Notes: generated by a model not told the origin, from the letters alone. Positions 17,092 through 25,041 are shown, counted from the first letter of the stretch. The stretch is DNA of 64,000 nucleotides from JBBQFD01 sp038321575 (GCA_038321575.1 JBBQFD010000001.1:14009-78008); one strand, 5' to 3'. A program made the numbers and translations.

Positions 17092-17655
17092 CTATTTAAT
17101 TATTTTTTTTAACAGCTCGATTAACTTATCAAATACTTCTTCTCTATTTATTGATGTGTCTTTATATATAAAGCCTTTTTCTTTACATATATTTTTATTT
17201 TCTTGCTCTATTTTATGTATATCACCAAAATGAGACTTAATTTTATCATAAGACCAATCATGTGTGTAATCATTTCTATTATCATTTTTCATTATATTTT
17301 GAATAATATCTTCGTTTGTTAAATTGTTGTGACCTAAAAATATTACTATATCATCATCGTTTAATAGCTTTCTTGCCATTTCAGAATCAATCAACGAACC
17401 CTCAACAATACTACCATATTTATTCTTGTTAAATTCTCTATTCCAATTGACAAATTCAACAAGGAATTCTGGAAACACAGTTACTCTTGCCTCGCTATAT
17501 CTATTACCCATATCCAAATTGGGCAATGCTTTTATGAAACCATTCCTAACCGCTTCCATTGATACTAATGTGTATTGCGGGAATTTTTCTTTAATCATAC
17601 TTGCTAAAGTTGACTTGCCACTTCTTGCAGTTCCTAAAATATATATATTTTTCAT
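17092..17655 (-). CDS. P-loop kinase-like ATPase
   Basis: This 187-residue P-loop protein has a Walker A motif at its N-terminus (ILGTARSGKSTLA) and a Walker B-like hydrophobic strand IVIFLG; the size and fold resemble adenylate/uridylate-type kinases. The substrate is unknown. The start is preceded by GAGAGGAGT, with its own TATAAT element about 25 nt further up. It ends TAG, then after 18 nt comes the 22-bp element. It is flanked by copies of tRNA-Pro-like trailer sequence, so it is probably an acquired cassette gene. Confidence 0.8.
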   Translation of the reverse strand: MKNIYILGTARSGKSTLASMIKEKFPQYTLVSMEAVRNGFIKALPNLDMGNRYSEARVTVFPEFLVEFVNWNREFNKNKYGSIVEGSLIDSEMARKLLNDDDIVIFLGHNNLTNEDIIQNIMKNDNRNDYTHDWSYDKIKSHFGDIHKIEQENKNICKEKGFIYKDTSINREEVFDKLIELLKKIIK

Positions 17656-17705
17656 TTCATACTCCTCTCATTATTAATTAAATTATACATTATTATGCCA
17701 AAAAT

Positions 17706-17738
17706 TAAAAGTCATAGAACTTTTATATTCCATGACTT
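17706..17738 (-). terminator. Intrinsic terminator in copied tRNA-Pro-like trailer
   Basis: Minus-strand RNA AAGUCAUGGAA ... UUCUAUGACUU with a short U-run, following a small CCAA/TTGG hairpin. The order matches the trailer after the real tRNA-Pro. Confidence 0.75.
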
Positions 17739-17775
17739 ATTAATAAAAAACCAACAATTTGGGTATCTTTTAAAA

Positions 17776-17797
17776 TGGTCGAGATATAAAAGGGACT
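17776..17797 (-). repeat. 22-bp tRNA-3'-end-like cassette boundary element, copy 2
   Basis: Plus strand TGGTCGAGA-TATAAAAGGGACT. It lies 30 nt after the NUDIX stop codon. Downstream on the minus strand comes TTTTAAAAGA, identical to the sequence after the CCA of tRNA-Pro at 18481. Confidence 0.7.
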
Positions 17798-17827
17798 CCC
17801 AAATTTTTGTTATTTCTTGTTTTTAAA

Positions 17828-18355
17828 TTAACGGTTTTTTTCTATTATATTCTTATATACCTCAATTAAATCTTTATCCATCATATTTTCAGGCAATGTT
17901 TCTAAAGAAAAGAATTTTAATCCTCTGGATTCTTTCATAGACTGAAAATATCCATTTCCTTTATCAATTATTTCTTGATAATTGCTTCCTAATGTTCCAA
18001 AGTATTTTTTTGTTATATACAACATTGTATTATTATACACAATATCGCCATTTGGGTATGAATTTTTTCTGGTTTCGCCAGATACGGCTTTTACAAGCAC
18101 TAAATTTTCAGCTTCAGCAGTTAGCCCTGTTTCTTCAGCTAGTTCTCTTGTGGCAACCTCTTCAAATGTTTCCCCTAATTCTTGTAATCCACCAGGAATA
18201 CACCATAAATCGCGATCAGTACGATGTTGTAATAATATTTCGCCACTCTCATTAACAACAATAATAGCGCTTCCATTTTGAAATAAAGGCATGTTTCTAA
18301 ATTCGTTTTTTAATGCGTTTCTCAATTTTAAAATATAGCTCAAAATTTTCTCCAT
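17828..18355 (-). CDS. NUDIX hydrolase (cassette-borne)
   Basis: This 175-residue NUDIX pyrophosphohydrolase has Nudix box GGLQELGETFEEVATRELAEE plus TGL at about residues 59-82. A preceding WCIPGG and a following KAVSGETRKNSYPNGDIVYN resemble ADP-ribose/nucleotide-type Nudix proteins, but the substrate is not assigned. The ORF is open to 18385; AGGAG about 7 nt upstream selects ATG 18355. It is the first unit downstream of tRNA-Pro and has its own TATATT-like promoter after the tRNA terminator. It is only loosely similar to the NUDIX at 4087. Confidence 0.9.
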   Translation of the reverse strand: MEKILSYILKLRNALKNEFRNMPLFQNGSAIIVVNESGEILLQHRTDRDLWCIPGGLQELGETFEEVATRELAEETGLTAEAENLVLVKAVSGETRKNSYPNGDIVYNNTMLYITKKYFGTLGSNYQEIIDKGNGYFQSMKESRGLKFFSLETLPENMMDKDLIEVYKNIIEKNR

Positions 18356-18403
18356 ATTAAATCTCCTGCAAATATAATATAACATAATATATTGTTTTTA
18401 GAA

Positions 18404-18467
18404 AGAAAAACCGTGGAATTTTATATTGCTCCAACGATTTTTTATGTTAATTCCCAAAAAGTTGGGA
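18404..18467 (-). terminator. tRNA operon trailer: small hairpin plus terminator
   Basis: After tRNA-Pro the minus strand has TTCCCAA-CTTT-TTGGGAA (18450-18467), then an imperfect stem CGTTGGA ... TTCCACG with a U-run (18404-18441) that ends the tRNA operon. Similar hairpin-then-terminator pairs follow the 22-bp elements at 17776 and 52922. Confidence 0.7.
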
Positions 18468-18480
18468 AACTCTTTTAAAA

Positions 18481-18557
18481 TGGTCGGGAAAACAGGATTT
18501 GAACCTGCAACCTCCTGGTCCCAAACCAGGCGCACTACCAAGTTGTGCTATTTCCCG
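18481..18557 (-). tRNA. tRNA-Pro (TGG)
   Basis: Acceptor CGGGAAA/TTTCCCG, anticodon loop TTTGGGA within CCTGG/CCAGG, T-loop TTCAAAT and encoded CCA. Last gene of the 12-tRNA operon. Confidence 0.95.
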
Positions 18558-18561
18558 AAAC

Positions 18562-18638
18562 TGGTGCGCCCGGTGGGAGTCGAACCTGCAACCTTTTGAT
18601 CCGTAGTCAAACGCTCTATCCAATTGAGCTACGGGCGC
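18562..18638 (-). tRNA. tRNA-Arg (ACG)
   Basis: Acceptor GCGCCCG/CGGGCGC, anticodon loop CTACGGA (anticodon ACG, which needs TadA-type A-to-I editing to read CGN codons), encoded CCA. Confidence 0.95.
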
Positions 18639-18659
18639 ACATATATATTTATCATTAAA

Positions 18660-18735
18660 TGGTGGCTTCGGTCGGAATCGAACCAACGACACCTTGATCT
18701 TCAATCAAGTGCTCTACCAACTGAGCTACAAAGCC
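18660..18735 (-). tRNA. tRNA-Phe (GAA)
   Basis: Acceptor GGCTTTG/CGAAGCC, anticodon loop TTGAAGA, encoded CCA. Confidence 0.95.
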
Positions 18736-18743
18736 ATAATAAA

Positions 18744-18819
18744 TGGCGGTCCCGACGAGAATCGAACTCGCGATCTTCTGCGTGACAGGCAGACGTGATA
18801 ACCGCTACACTACAGGACC
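18744..18819 (-). tRNA. tRNA-Asp (GTC)
   Basis: Acceptor GGTCCTG/CGGGACC, anticodon loop CTGTCAC, discriminator G, encoded CCA. Confidence 0.95.
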
Positions 18820-18825
18820 AAAATA

Positions 18826-18902
<77 letters not shown>

Positions 18903-18934
18903 ATATTAAATAAGGTTGGTACATAATAAATAGA

Positions 18935-19027
18935 TGGCGGAGAAAGAGGGATTCGAACCCCCGCGCCGTTTTACCGACCTCCCGGTTTTCAAGACCGGTC
19001 CCTTCAACCAGGCTTGGGTATTTCTCC
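18935..19027 (-). tRNA. tRNA-Ser (TGA)
   Basis: Class II tRNA with a long variable arm; acceptor GGAGAAA/TTTCTCC, anticodon loop CTTGAAA, discriminator G, encoded CCA. Confidence 0.95.
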
Positions 19028-19045
19028 TTGTTAAACATATATAAA

Positions 19046-19134
19046 TGGTGCCTAAGGCCGGACTTGAACCGGCATGAAGTATTATCCTCGCAGGATTTTA
19101 AGTCCTGTGCGTCTACCTATTCCGCCACTCAGGC
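19046..19134 (-). tRNA. tRNA-Leu (TAA)
   Basis: Class II tRNA; acceptor begins GCCTGAG, anticodon loop CTTAAAA between CAGGA and TCCTG, encoded CCA. Confidence 0.95.
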
Positions 19135-19142
19135 AAATTATA

Positions 19143-19218
19143 TGGTGTCTCGTACAAGATTCGAACTTGTGACCCTTTGATTAAAAGTCAAATGCTCTAC
19201 CGGCTGAGCTAACGAGAC
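19143..19218 (-). tRNA. tRNA-Lys (TTT)
   Basis: Acceptor GTCTCGT/ACGAGAC, anticodon loop CTTTTAA, encoded CCA. Confidence 0.95.
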
Positions 19219-19243
19219 ATATTATTATATATGATATCAAAAA

Positions 19244-19319
19244 TGGCTGCCTCGGCTAGAATCGAACTAGCGAAATGCCACAGTCAAAGTGTGGTGCCTT
19301 ACCGCTTGGCTACGAGGCA
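19244..19319 (-). tRNA. tRNA-Gln (TTG)
   Basis: Acceptor TGCCTCG/CGAGGCA, anticodon loop CTTTGAC, discriminator G, encoded CCA. Confidence 0.95.
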
Positions 19320-19341
19320 ATCTAACCTAGCTATAATTAAA

Positions 19342-19425
19342 TGGTGGAGGGAGATGGATTCGAACCATCGAACCCTAAGGAGTTGATTTACAGTCAACTG
19401 CGTTTAGCCACTTCGCTACCCCTCC
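19342..19425 (-). tRNA. tRNA-Tyr (GTA)
   Basis: Class II tRNA; acceptor begins GGAGGGG, anticodon loop CTGTAAA between GTTGA and TCAAC, encoded CCA. Confidence 0.95.
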
Positions 19426-19429
19426 AACA

Positions 19430-19505
19430 TGGTGCCGAAAATAGGACTTGAACCCACAACCTACTGATTACAAATCAGTTGCTCTACCAGTTGAGCTATT
19501 TCGGC
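19430..19505 (-). tRNA. tRNA-Thr (TGT)
   Basis: Acceptor GCCGAAA/TTTCGGC, anticodon loop TTTGTAA between ACTGA and TCAGT, encoded CCA. Confidence 0.95.
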
Positions 19506-19508
19506 ATC

Positions 19509-19585
19509 TGGTGGGAGATATAGGACTCGAACCTATGACCCCCTGCTTGTAAGGCAGGTGCTCTAACCAACTGAGCTAATCTCCC
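19509..19585 (-). tRNA. tRNA-Val (TAC)
   Basis: Acceptor GGGAGAT/ATCTCCC, anticodon loop CTTACAA, encoded CCA. First gene of the 12-tRNA operon. Confidence 0.95.
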
Positions 19586-19613
19586 AATCGTCTTAAACGT
19601 CTGGACGTAATTA

Positions 19614-19642
19614 AATATAACATTTAAGCCTTTAATTGTCAA
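19614..19642 (-). promoter_or_regulatory. Consensus promoter of the tRNA operon
   Basis: TTGACA (19642-19637) and TATATT (19619-19614) with a 17-nt spacer, about 28 nt upstream of tRNA-Val. It also overlaps the 3' flank of the S1-domain gene. Confidence 0.85.
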
Positions 19643-19658
19643 TATAATTTACTTTTTT

Positions 19659-20009
19659 TTATCTTTTTTTTAAATATTTGTCAACCCAAATTGGAAGTTT
19701 CATAGCTAAGGTTTTAAAACCACTTGCTGTTTCAATAATTTTATGTCTTTTAGGGTTAGCATCACCTTTAAAATTAATGTTCTTAATACTCAATTTTAAT
19801 TGGCTTAATTTTTCGTCAACTTCTAAGATTTCAACATGAATTTGATCACCTATTTTGACAATATCATTAACATTTTTCACAAAACCATGTGATATTTCTG
19901 AAATATGAATTAAACCTGAGTAATATTCGTCACATGAAACAAAGATGCCGTATGACTCGATACCGGTTACAGTACCATCTACAATTTTCCCTTTTTTATA
20001 CTTTGTCAT
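19659..20009 (-). CDS. S1 RNA-binding domain protein (CvfD/YugI/GSP13-like)
   Basis: This 116-residue protein has one N-terminal S1 domain (KKGKIVDGTVTGIESYGIFV, LIHISEIS and LSQLKLSIK) and a short basic tail. Firmicute relatives (CvfD, YugI/GSP13) bind RNA or ribosomes and influence translation and virulence gene expression; the same job here is inference. It starts with an AGAGGTGT site and ends just before the tRNA operon promoter. It is divergent from the Nfu gene. Confidence 0.88.
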   Translation of the reverse strand: MTKYKKGKIVDGTVTGIESYGIFVSCDEYYSGLIHISEISHGFVKNVNDIVKIGDQIHVEILEVDEKLSQLKLSIKNINFKGDANPKRHKIIETASGFKTLAMKLPIWVDKYLKKR

Positions 20010-20059
20010 TGATACACCTCTTTATAATTATAACATATATATGCTTATTCTAAAAGGTA

Positions 20060-20088
20060 TTTACTTAAGGTTTAGACTATTGTATAAT
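20060..20088 (+). promoter_or_regulatory. Promoter of nfu-like gene
   Basis: TTTACT (20060-20065) and TATAAT (20083-20088) with a 17-nt spacer; GGTGAT lies just before ATG 20105. Confidence 0.6.
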
Positions 20089-20104
20089 TGATTTGGTGAT
20101 GTAA

Positions 20105-20338
20105 ATGACAGATGTCGAAACGCTTATAATTAATATCTTAAATAAACTTCGTCCCTTTCTTATAAATGATGGTGGCGATGTTGAATTTATTAAATATGAA
20201 GATAATATTGTATATATTAAATTATTAGGAGCATGCTCTAATTGTTTAATGGTTGATATGACTTTAAAAGAAGGTATTGAGGCTGCTATTATAGAAGAAA
20301 TACCTGAAGTTAAAGAAGTAAGAAATATTACAAATTAA
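20105..20338 (+). CDS. NifU C-terminal domain (Nfu) iron-sulfur carrier
   Basis: This 77-residue Nfu-type scaffold/carrier binds a 4Fe-4S cluster through the CxxC in GACSNCLMVD and hands it to target proteins in the cytoplasm. Its length equals a stand-alone Nfu domain, as in Bacillus YutI. It has its own promoter and ends at a bidirectional terminator. No suf genes lie in this window. Confidence 0.93.
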   Translation: MTDVETLIINILNKLRPFLINDGGDVEFIKYEDNIVYIKLLGACSNCLMVDMTLKEGIEAAIIEEIPEVKEVRNITN

Positions 20339-20361
20339 AAACAAGCCTAAGCTTGTTTTTT
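20337..20361. terminator. Bidirectional terminator
   Basis: The stem ACAAGC/GCTTGT with a 4-nt loop is flanked by A and T runs, between convergent genes ending at 20338 and 20362. Confidence 0.8.
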
Positions 20362-21132
20362 TTATTCTAATATTTGTTTAATTTGATCTAGTTTTTGTTG
20401 TGCTGGTGATGATTGAATATTTGAATTTTCTTCTAAGTCTTCTAATTTGATTTGATATTCAGCTAATTTAATACTCATATCACTAGTTACTTGATCAAGT
20501 TTAGTTTGATAATTTGCAATTTGTTGATTTAATTCGGTAATGGTTACTGATAAAGCATCAGTTTTTTTCTTTTCGTCTACATACATAGTTTGATAATCAA
20601 CAGCTGGTGTAACATCATCTTCTGGCATACCATAAACTGGTGCTGTCATAACTGGTGCTGTCATAACTGGTGTTGATTCAACTACTGGTTCAGTTGGTTT
20701 ATTAAAACTTAATAATTCTTCTAAACTGCTTAGTTTAACTGCTTCTACTACTGGTTGTTCCGTAAATACCTTTTTATTAGCACTTAACATATTAACCACA
20801 TTGTCAGCAAGTTTAAATAAACGATAAGTATTAACTTTTACTGCTGTCAAATCTTTAAGATTTAAATCAGTAACCGTTTTTAATTCGCCCTCTTTTGCTT
20901 CTTTTACAATAACCTTAATTAATTCTTTAATGTAATTCCATTCATTTTCATCAACTATTTTTTCTGTTAATGAAGCGTCACTAATTCTTGATGCATATAG
21001 TTTTATATAACCATTTTCATCTTTTTCATTTAGTGTATAGATTAAATATTTAATTGTATTGCTCATAAAATAACGAACAACGCTAATATTTAAATTACTA
21101 TTATTTTGATCTAATATTATCACATTTTCCAT
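20362..21132 (-). CDS. Uncharacterised protein with C-terminal coiled coil
   Basis: This 256-residue protein has an N-terminal ~90 residues that look like a small alpha/beta domain (VVRYFMSNTIKYLIYTLNE), loosely like DUF1292-type domains. A central low-complexity linker with a short tandem repeat (VMTAPVMTAPV) precedes a C-terminal heptad-like coiled coil (about residues 190-235). There is no signal peptide or membrane helix. An assembly or scaffolding role is only a guess. It is monocistronic, convergent with nfu and downstream of trpS. Confidence 0.7.
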   Translation of the reverse strand: MENVIILDQNNSNLNISVVRYFMSNTIKYLIYTLNEKDENGYIKLYASRISDASLTEKIVDENEWNYIKELIKVIVKEAKEGELKTVTDLNLKDLTAVKVNTYRLFKLADNVVNMLSANKKVFTEQPVVEAVKLSSLEELLSFNKPTEPVVESTPVMTAPVMTAPVYGMPEDDVTPAVDYQTMYVDEKKKTDALSVTITELNQQIANYQTKLDQVTSDMSIKLAEYQIKLEDLEENSNIQSSPAQQKLDQIKQILE

Positions 21133-21195
21133 TTTGTATCCCCCTATTTACTCTATTGTTTATTATACTCATTTTATAATTATTATTCAATCATT

Positions 21196-22209
21196 TTAAG
21201 CAAAATAATCAATATCCATATTCTTACGAACACGTTTCATAACTTCTTGAGCTTTTTCTTTAGCTTTTTTAGTACCTTCTTGTAAGATTTGTTCGACTAA
21301 TTCTGGACGATCTTCATAATATTTACGTTTTTCTTGAATTGGTTTTAAGAAAGTCATCATATTTTTAATAAGTTGCTTCTTACAGTCAACACAACCTCTA
21401 GTACCCGCCATACATTCTTTTTTAATATCGATTACTTCATCACCACTTACAAGTTGATGATAATAATAAGCCATACATACATCAGGATTCCCTTTATCAT
21501 CTTTTTTAACGCGATTAGGATCAGTTACCGCTTGCATAATTTTTTTGCTTACTTCGGCTTCAGTGTCTGCTAAATAAATAGCATTACCTAAACTTTTGCC
21601 CATTTTTTCATTACCATCTAAACCTTTAATACGTGGCGTTTTACTTAGTAGATATTCTGGTTCAATAAATGTATTGCCATATATCTTATTAAATTTACGA
21701 ACTATTTCACGTGTTTGTTCAACTTGTGGTATTTGATCATCGCCGGCTGGTATAACCGCACCATCAAATGCTGTAATATCTGCAGCTTGACTAACGGGAT
21801 AACCTAAAAAACCATAAGTAACGCTTTCGCCGTCTTGACCAAAGATATATTCTTTTTGCGCTATTTCACTTTTAACAGTTGGATTACGATGTAATCTTGA
21901 TATAGTTACTAAGTTAGAAAAATATACTGTTAATTCCGCTATTTCAGGGATCATTGATTGAATAAATATAATTGATTTAGTTGGATCAATACCAACAGCT
22001 AAATTATCTAATGTTACTTCCCTAATATTTTTACTTATTTTTGATGGGTCATTAAAGTTATCAGTTAAAGCTTGCACATCAGCCACAATAATATAAACAT
22101 TATATTTGTCTTGTAATGCAACTCTACTTTTTAAAGCACCAAAATAATGTCCAATATGTAATTTACCTGTTGGGCGTTCTCCTGTTAATACATTTTTTTT
22201 ATTTTCCAT
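21196..22209 (-). CDS. trpS: Tryptophanyl-tRNA synthetase
   Basis: This 337-residue class I synthetase charges tRNA-Trp. The HIGH motif appears in TGERPTGKLHIGHYFGAL and the KMSKS motif as GNEKMGKSLGNAIYL near residue 205; GDDQIPQVEQ is the usual Trp-site region. AAGGAGG precedes the ATG. The cognate tRNA-Trp lies elsewhere in the window, at 53739. Confidence 0.96.
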   Translation of the reverse strand: MENKKNVLTGERPTGKLHIGHYFGALKSRVALQDKYNVYIIVADVQALTDNFNDPSKISKNIREVTLDNLAVGIDPTKSIIFIQSMIPEIAELTVYFSNLVTISRLHRNPTVKSEIAQKEYIFGQDGESVTYGFLGYPVSQAADITAFDGAVIPAGDDQIPQVEQTREIVRKFNKIYGNTFIEPEYLLSKTPRIKGLDGNEKMGKSLGNAIYLADTEAEVSKKIMQAVTDPNRVKKDDKGNPDVCMAYYYHQLVSGDEVIDIKKECMAGTRGCVDCKKQLIKNMMTFLKPIQEKRKYYEDRPELVEQILQEGTKKAKEKAQEVMKRVRKNMDIDYFA

Positions 22210-22261
22210 AAATGCCTCCTTGATTTAGTAATATTATATGAAAATTATATCACATATTCAA

Positions 22262-22288
22262 CAAAAAAAGCATTATAATTAATGCTTT
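22262..22288 (-). terminator. Intrinsic terminator of patatin gene
   Basis: Minus-strand RNA AAAGCAUUA-AUUA-UAAUGCUUU followed by U-run, overlapping the TAA at 22279-22281. Confidence 0.85.
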
Positions 22289-23520
22289 CCGATTGTATAT
22301 AAGTATAATGCTCCCACAAATTCCTTAGGAAAGATAACCGCTAACCCTGCTAAATCACTTTTTACGCGTGGTTTATCTTGAGTAAACATCTTATCATATA
22401 AATAACGAAGTAATAATTGACGACTAAATATTTGTTTAAAATCACCATTTTTAATTTTTTCTTCTAATGATTTTCTAGTCACCATATCAATCTTATTAAT
22501 TCCTTTTAATAATTGTTTATGATAATTAAATATCCCATATATATATGAATCATCAATATCTAAAACTTGTCCTAAATATTCAAGATTATCATTCATAAAT
22601 TCTTTATAATCATCACCATTTTTAGGAATAACTCTTTTTTCATAAACATTTAATAAAGTATTATTAGTAAAACTTTCAATATTTTTTTTAAATTTACCTA
22701 AGTTCCACCATAGATTAAATTCTAAATGAAAGTGCTTAAAAGTATATAATTTACCCTTTAGTTTATTAAATGCTTTCATCGTATCATTATAACCTAAACG
22801 AATTGATCTTCTCGATAATTCGGCATCAAAAGCAACAAAAGAACCAATTTTATTTTGTGGAGTTATTACTTTAACATTGATATTTTCATTCTTAATTTTT
22901 TTAGTAACCCCTAACGCATTCAAATCAATAGCGATTACCTCTTCAGCTCCTAAATCAATTGCTAAATTAATAGGTAGATTATCATAGTAACCACCATCAA
23001 TATATTCTTGACTATTAATTTCTCTTTGTTTAAAAATAGGATAACATGTTGCTGATGCTAATAAATACTCCATTAACATATCTTCTGGAATTTCTTTTTT
23101 AATTAACACTAATGGTTTTAAATCATTTAATTTAACAGTAATTAATCCAAAATCTTTTTTTGATTTATAAAACTTTTTAACATCAATAGCACTCATAACT
23201 GTTGTTTCTAGATTTTTAACATCCATACCGCCTCTTAAAATAACGGCTGAAAGATAAGTTTTAAATAAATCAGTTTTGCCTTTTAAAGTATTCATATCAA
23301 TATTAATATCACGATCAAGAACATCAGCATAATTAAGATTTTCCCACATTTTTTTAGCTTTTTTAAAGTCATTTTGTAACATTAAACAACCATTTAAGGC
23401 ACCAATTGATGTCCCAGTTACAATATCATATTTGATACGCATTTTTTTAAGTGCTTTCCATGCACCAAATTGATAAGCTCCGCGAGCTCCACCGCCTGAT
23501 AAAACTATCGCTCTTTTCAC
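22279..23520 (-). CDS. Patatin-like phospholipase
   Basis: This 413-residue Ser-Asp dyad lipid hydrolase carries the oxyanion motif GGGARGAYQFGAWKAL at the start, the nucleophile in GTSIGAL near residue 41 and the catalytic Asp in DGGYYDNLP near residue 192. The C-terminal ~170 residues are an extra charged helical part without recognised motif. It has no signal peptide, so it acts in the cytoplasm or at the inner membrane face. It likely cleaves acyl esters of phospholipids; the exact substrate is unknown. Confidence 0.92.
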   Translation of the reverse strand: MKRAIVLSGGGARGAYQFGAWKALKKMRIKYDIVTGTSIGALNGCLMLQNDFKKAKKMWENLNYADVLDRDINIDMNTLKGKTDLFKTYLSAVILRGGMDVKNLETTVMSAIDVKKFYKSKKDFGLITVKLNDLKPLVLIKKEIPEDMLMEYLLASATCYPIFKQREINSQEYIDGGYYDNLPINLAIDLGAEEVIAIDLNALGVTKKIKNENINVKVITPQNKIGSFVAFDAELSRRSIRLGYNDTMKAFNKLKGKLYTFKHFHLEFNLWWNLGKFKKNIESFTNNTLLNVYEKRVIPKNGDDYKEFMNDNLEYLGQVLDIDDSYIYGIFNYHKQLLKGINKIDMVTRKSLEEKIKNGDFKQIFSRQLLLRYLYDKMFTQDKPRVKSDLAGLAVIFPKEFVGALYLYTIGKH

Positions 23521-23582
23521 AATATCACCTAATATTATTATATCACTTTTAATATTGCATTAAAAGGTGGCAGCTTTAATAA

Positions 23583-24770
23583 CTATGATATTTGATGAGC
23601 TTTTATATATTCCTCAATATCACTTACACGATCTAATTGTTCCCATTTAACATTTAAATCATTTCTACCCATATGACCATAACTTGCTAATTGTTGATAT
23701 ATTGGACTAGTTAATTCTAATGTATTAATGATATTTTGTGGTGTTGAATTCCACAAATCTTTAATTAAAGCAATAATATAATCTTCACTATAAAAACTAG
23801 TATTAAAAGTCTCAACTAAAATTGATATAGGGTTAGCTACTCCTATTGCATATGATAATTGAATTTCTAATTTAGAAGCCACCTTTGCCGCCACTAAATT
23901 CTTCGCGATATATCTGGCATAATAAGCGGCACTGCGGTCAACTTTAGTAGCGTCTTTACCACTAAAAGCCCCACCACCATGGCGAGAGTAACCGCCATAA
24001 GTATCAACAATAATCTTACGCCCAGTTAAGCCGCTATCACCAAGTGGACCACCAATTACAAAACGGCCCGTTGGATTAACTAAGATTTTAGTGTTATCAT
24101 CGATTAAATTCTTTGGTATTATTTTTAAAATTACTTCGTTTATGATATCATTTTTAATTTGGTCTTGGGTAATCTCTTCATCATGTTGAGTTGATACGAT
24201 TATCGTATCAATTCGCCTAGGAATACCATCTTCATATTCAACTGTTACTTGGGTTTTACCATCAGGTCGAAGGTAACTTAGAATTTGATTTTTCCTAACT
24301 TCTGATAATCTTTTCGCTAACTTATGAGCAAGTGATATTGGTAATGGCATTAACTCTATTGTTTCATTACATGCATACCCAAACATCATTCCTTGATCAC
24401 CTGCGCCAATTTGGTTTATAGACCCATCTAATTTAGATTCTAAGGCTTTATTAACACCAATTGCAATATCACTTGATTGTTTATCAATCTTAATGATTAT
24501 TTCGCAGGTATCACCATTAAAACCATATAAATCAGTGGTATAACCAATATCCTTAATTGTTTTACGAACAATAGCTTCGATATCAACTATCTTTGATGAA
24601 GTAATCTCCCCCATTACTAAAACAAATTGTTTAGTAACTGCGACTTCACATGCGACATGGCTACTTGGATCAACACTTAAATAAGCATCTAATACGGCAT
24701 CAGATATTTGATCACATATCTTATCAGGATGCCCTTCGGTAACAGATTCGGAAGTAAATAATCTTTTCAT
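23583..24770 (-). CDS. metK: S-adenosylmethionine synthetase
   Basis: Makes SAM from methionine and ATP. The length of 395 residues is normal. Signature segments are [12 protein letters not shown] at the N-terminus, [12 protein letters not shown] near residue 116, and [18 protein letters not shown] near residue 230, followed by YGG. It is directly preceded by a SAM-I riboswitch with its terminator and a consensus promoter, so expression is turned down by its own product. Confidence 0.97.
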   Translation of the reverse strand: MKRLFTSESVTEGHPDKICDQISDAVLDAYLSVDPSSHVACEVAVTKQFVLVMGEITSSKIVDIEAIVRKTIKDIGYTTDLYGFNGDTCEIIIKIDKQSSDIAIGVNKALESKLDGSINQIGAGDQGMMFGYACNETIELMPLPISLAHKLAKRLSEVRKNQILSYLRPDGKTQVTVEYEDGIPRRIDTIIVSTQHDEEITQDQIKNDIINEVILKIIPKNLIDDNTKILVNPTGRFVIGGPLGDSGLTGRKIIVDTYGGYSRHGGGAFSGKDATKVDRSAAYYARYIAKNLVAAKVASKLEIQLSYAIGVANPISILVETFNTSFYSEDYIIALIKDLWNSTPQNIINTLELTSPIYQQLASYGHMGRNDLNVKWEQLDRVSDIEEYIKAHQIS

Positions 24771-24796
24771 ATTTTTTCTCCTTCTATATTACCTTA

Positions 24797-24826
24797 ATAA
24801 AAAAACTCCGACACATAGTCCGAGTT
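24797..24826 (-). terminator. Riboswitch expression-platform terminator
   Basis: Minus-strand RNA AACUCGGAC-UAUGU-GUCGGAGUU followed by seven U, between the SAM aptamer and metK. It should form when SAM is bound. Confidence 0.88.
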
Positions 24827-24836
24827 AGATTCCTTT

Positions 24837-24934
24837 TTCTTATCTCTCGGCTTTAGCCGCAGGATTTAGCACCTAATTTAATAGGTTGCTGGGTTTCACA
24901 GGACCTGTATCCTCCACCGCTCTTGATAAGGTAA
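24837..24934 (-). ncRNA. SAM-I (S-box) riboswitch controlling metK
   Basis: The minus strand shows the full S-box core in order: P1 strand CTTATC, the kink-turn region AAGAGCGGTGGAGG, GTGAAACCCAGCAACC, GGTGCTAAATCC, and the closing AGATAAG. It is followed by an anti-terminator/terminator platform and then metK. SAM binding closes P1 and permits the terminator. Confidence 0.96.
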
Positions 24935-24956
24935 TATTTAATTTATTTACTTATAT

Positions 24957-24985
24957 AGTATCCCAAAAATAAGGATTATTGTCAA
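24957..24985 (-). promoter_or_regulatory. Promoter of the SAM riboswitch/metK transcript
   Basis: TTGACA (24985-24980) and GATACT (24962-24957) with a 17-nt spacer, about 23 nt upstream of the aptamer P1 strand. Confidence 0.8.
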
Positions 24986-24991
24986 GTATAA

Positions 24992-25020
24992 TTGCTTTAT
25001 GACCAAGTATATGCTAGAAT
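24992..25020 (+). promoter_or_regulatory. Promoter of the 25042 gene
   Basis: TTGCTT (24992-24997) and TAGAAT (25015-25020) with 17-nt spacing, back to back with the metK promoter; GGAGG follows before the ATG. Confidence 0.7.
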
Positions 25021-25041
25021 ACATAGCAAACGGAGGCCATT

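Larger units (their letters stand above)
17052..18480 (-). mobile_element. Putative single-gene cassette array at the tRNA-Pro 3' end
   Basis: Downstream of tRNA-Pro lie two single-gene units of about 0.7 kb each (NUDIX, then P-loop kinase). Each consists of a tRNA-Pro-like trailer and terminator, a TATAAT promoter, a ribosome binding site, one ORF and a 22-bp tRNA-end-like element. The repeated boundary, the cargo type and the tRNA anchor are typical of cassette acquisition. No recombinase is present, so mobility is inference. Confidence 0.5.

Noticed and set aside
16291..18480. Insertion sequence, prophage or ICE next to the tRNA cluster
   Set aside because: No transposase, integrase, relaxase or structural genes, and no terminal inverted repeats were seen.
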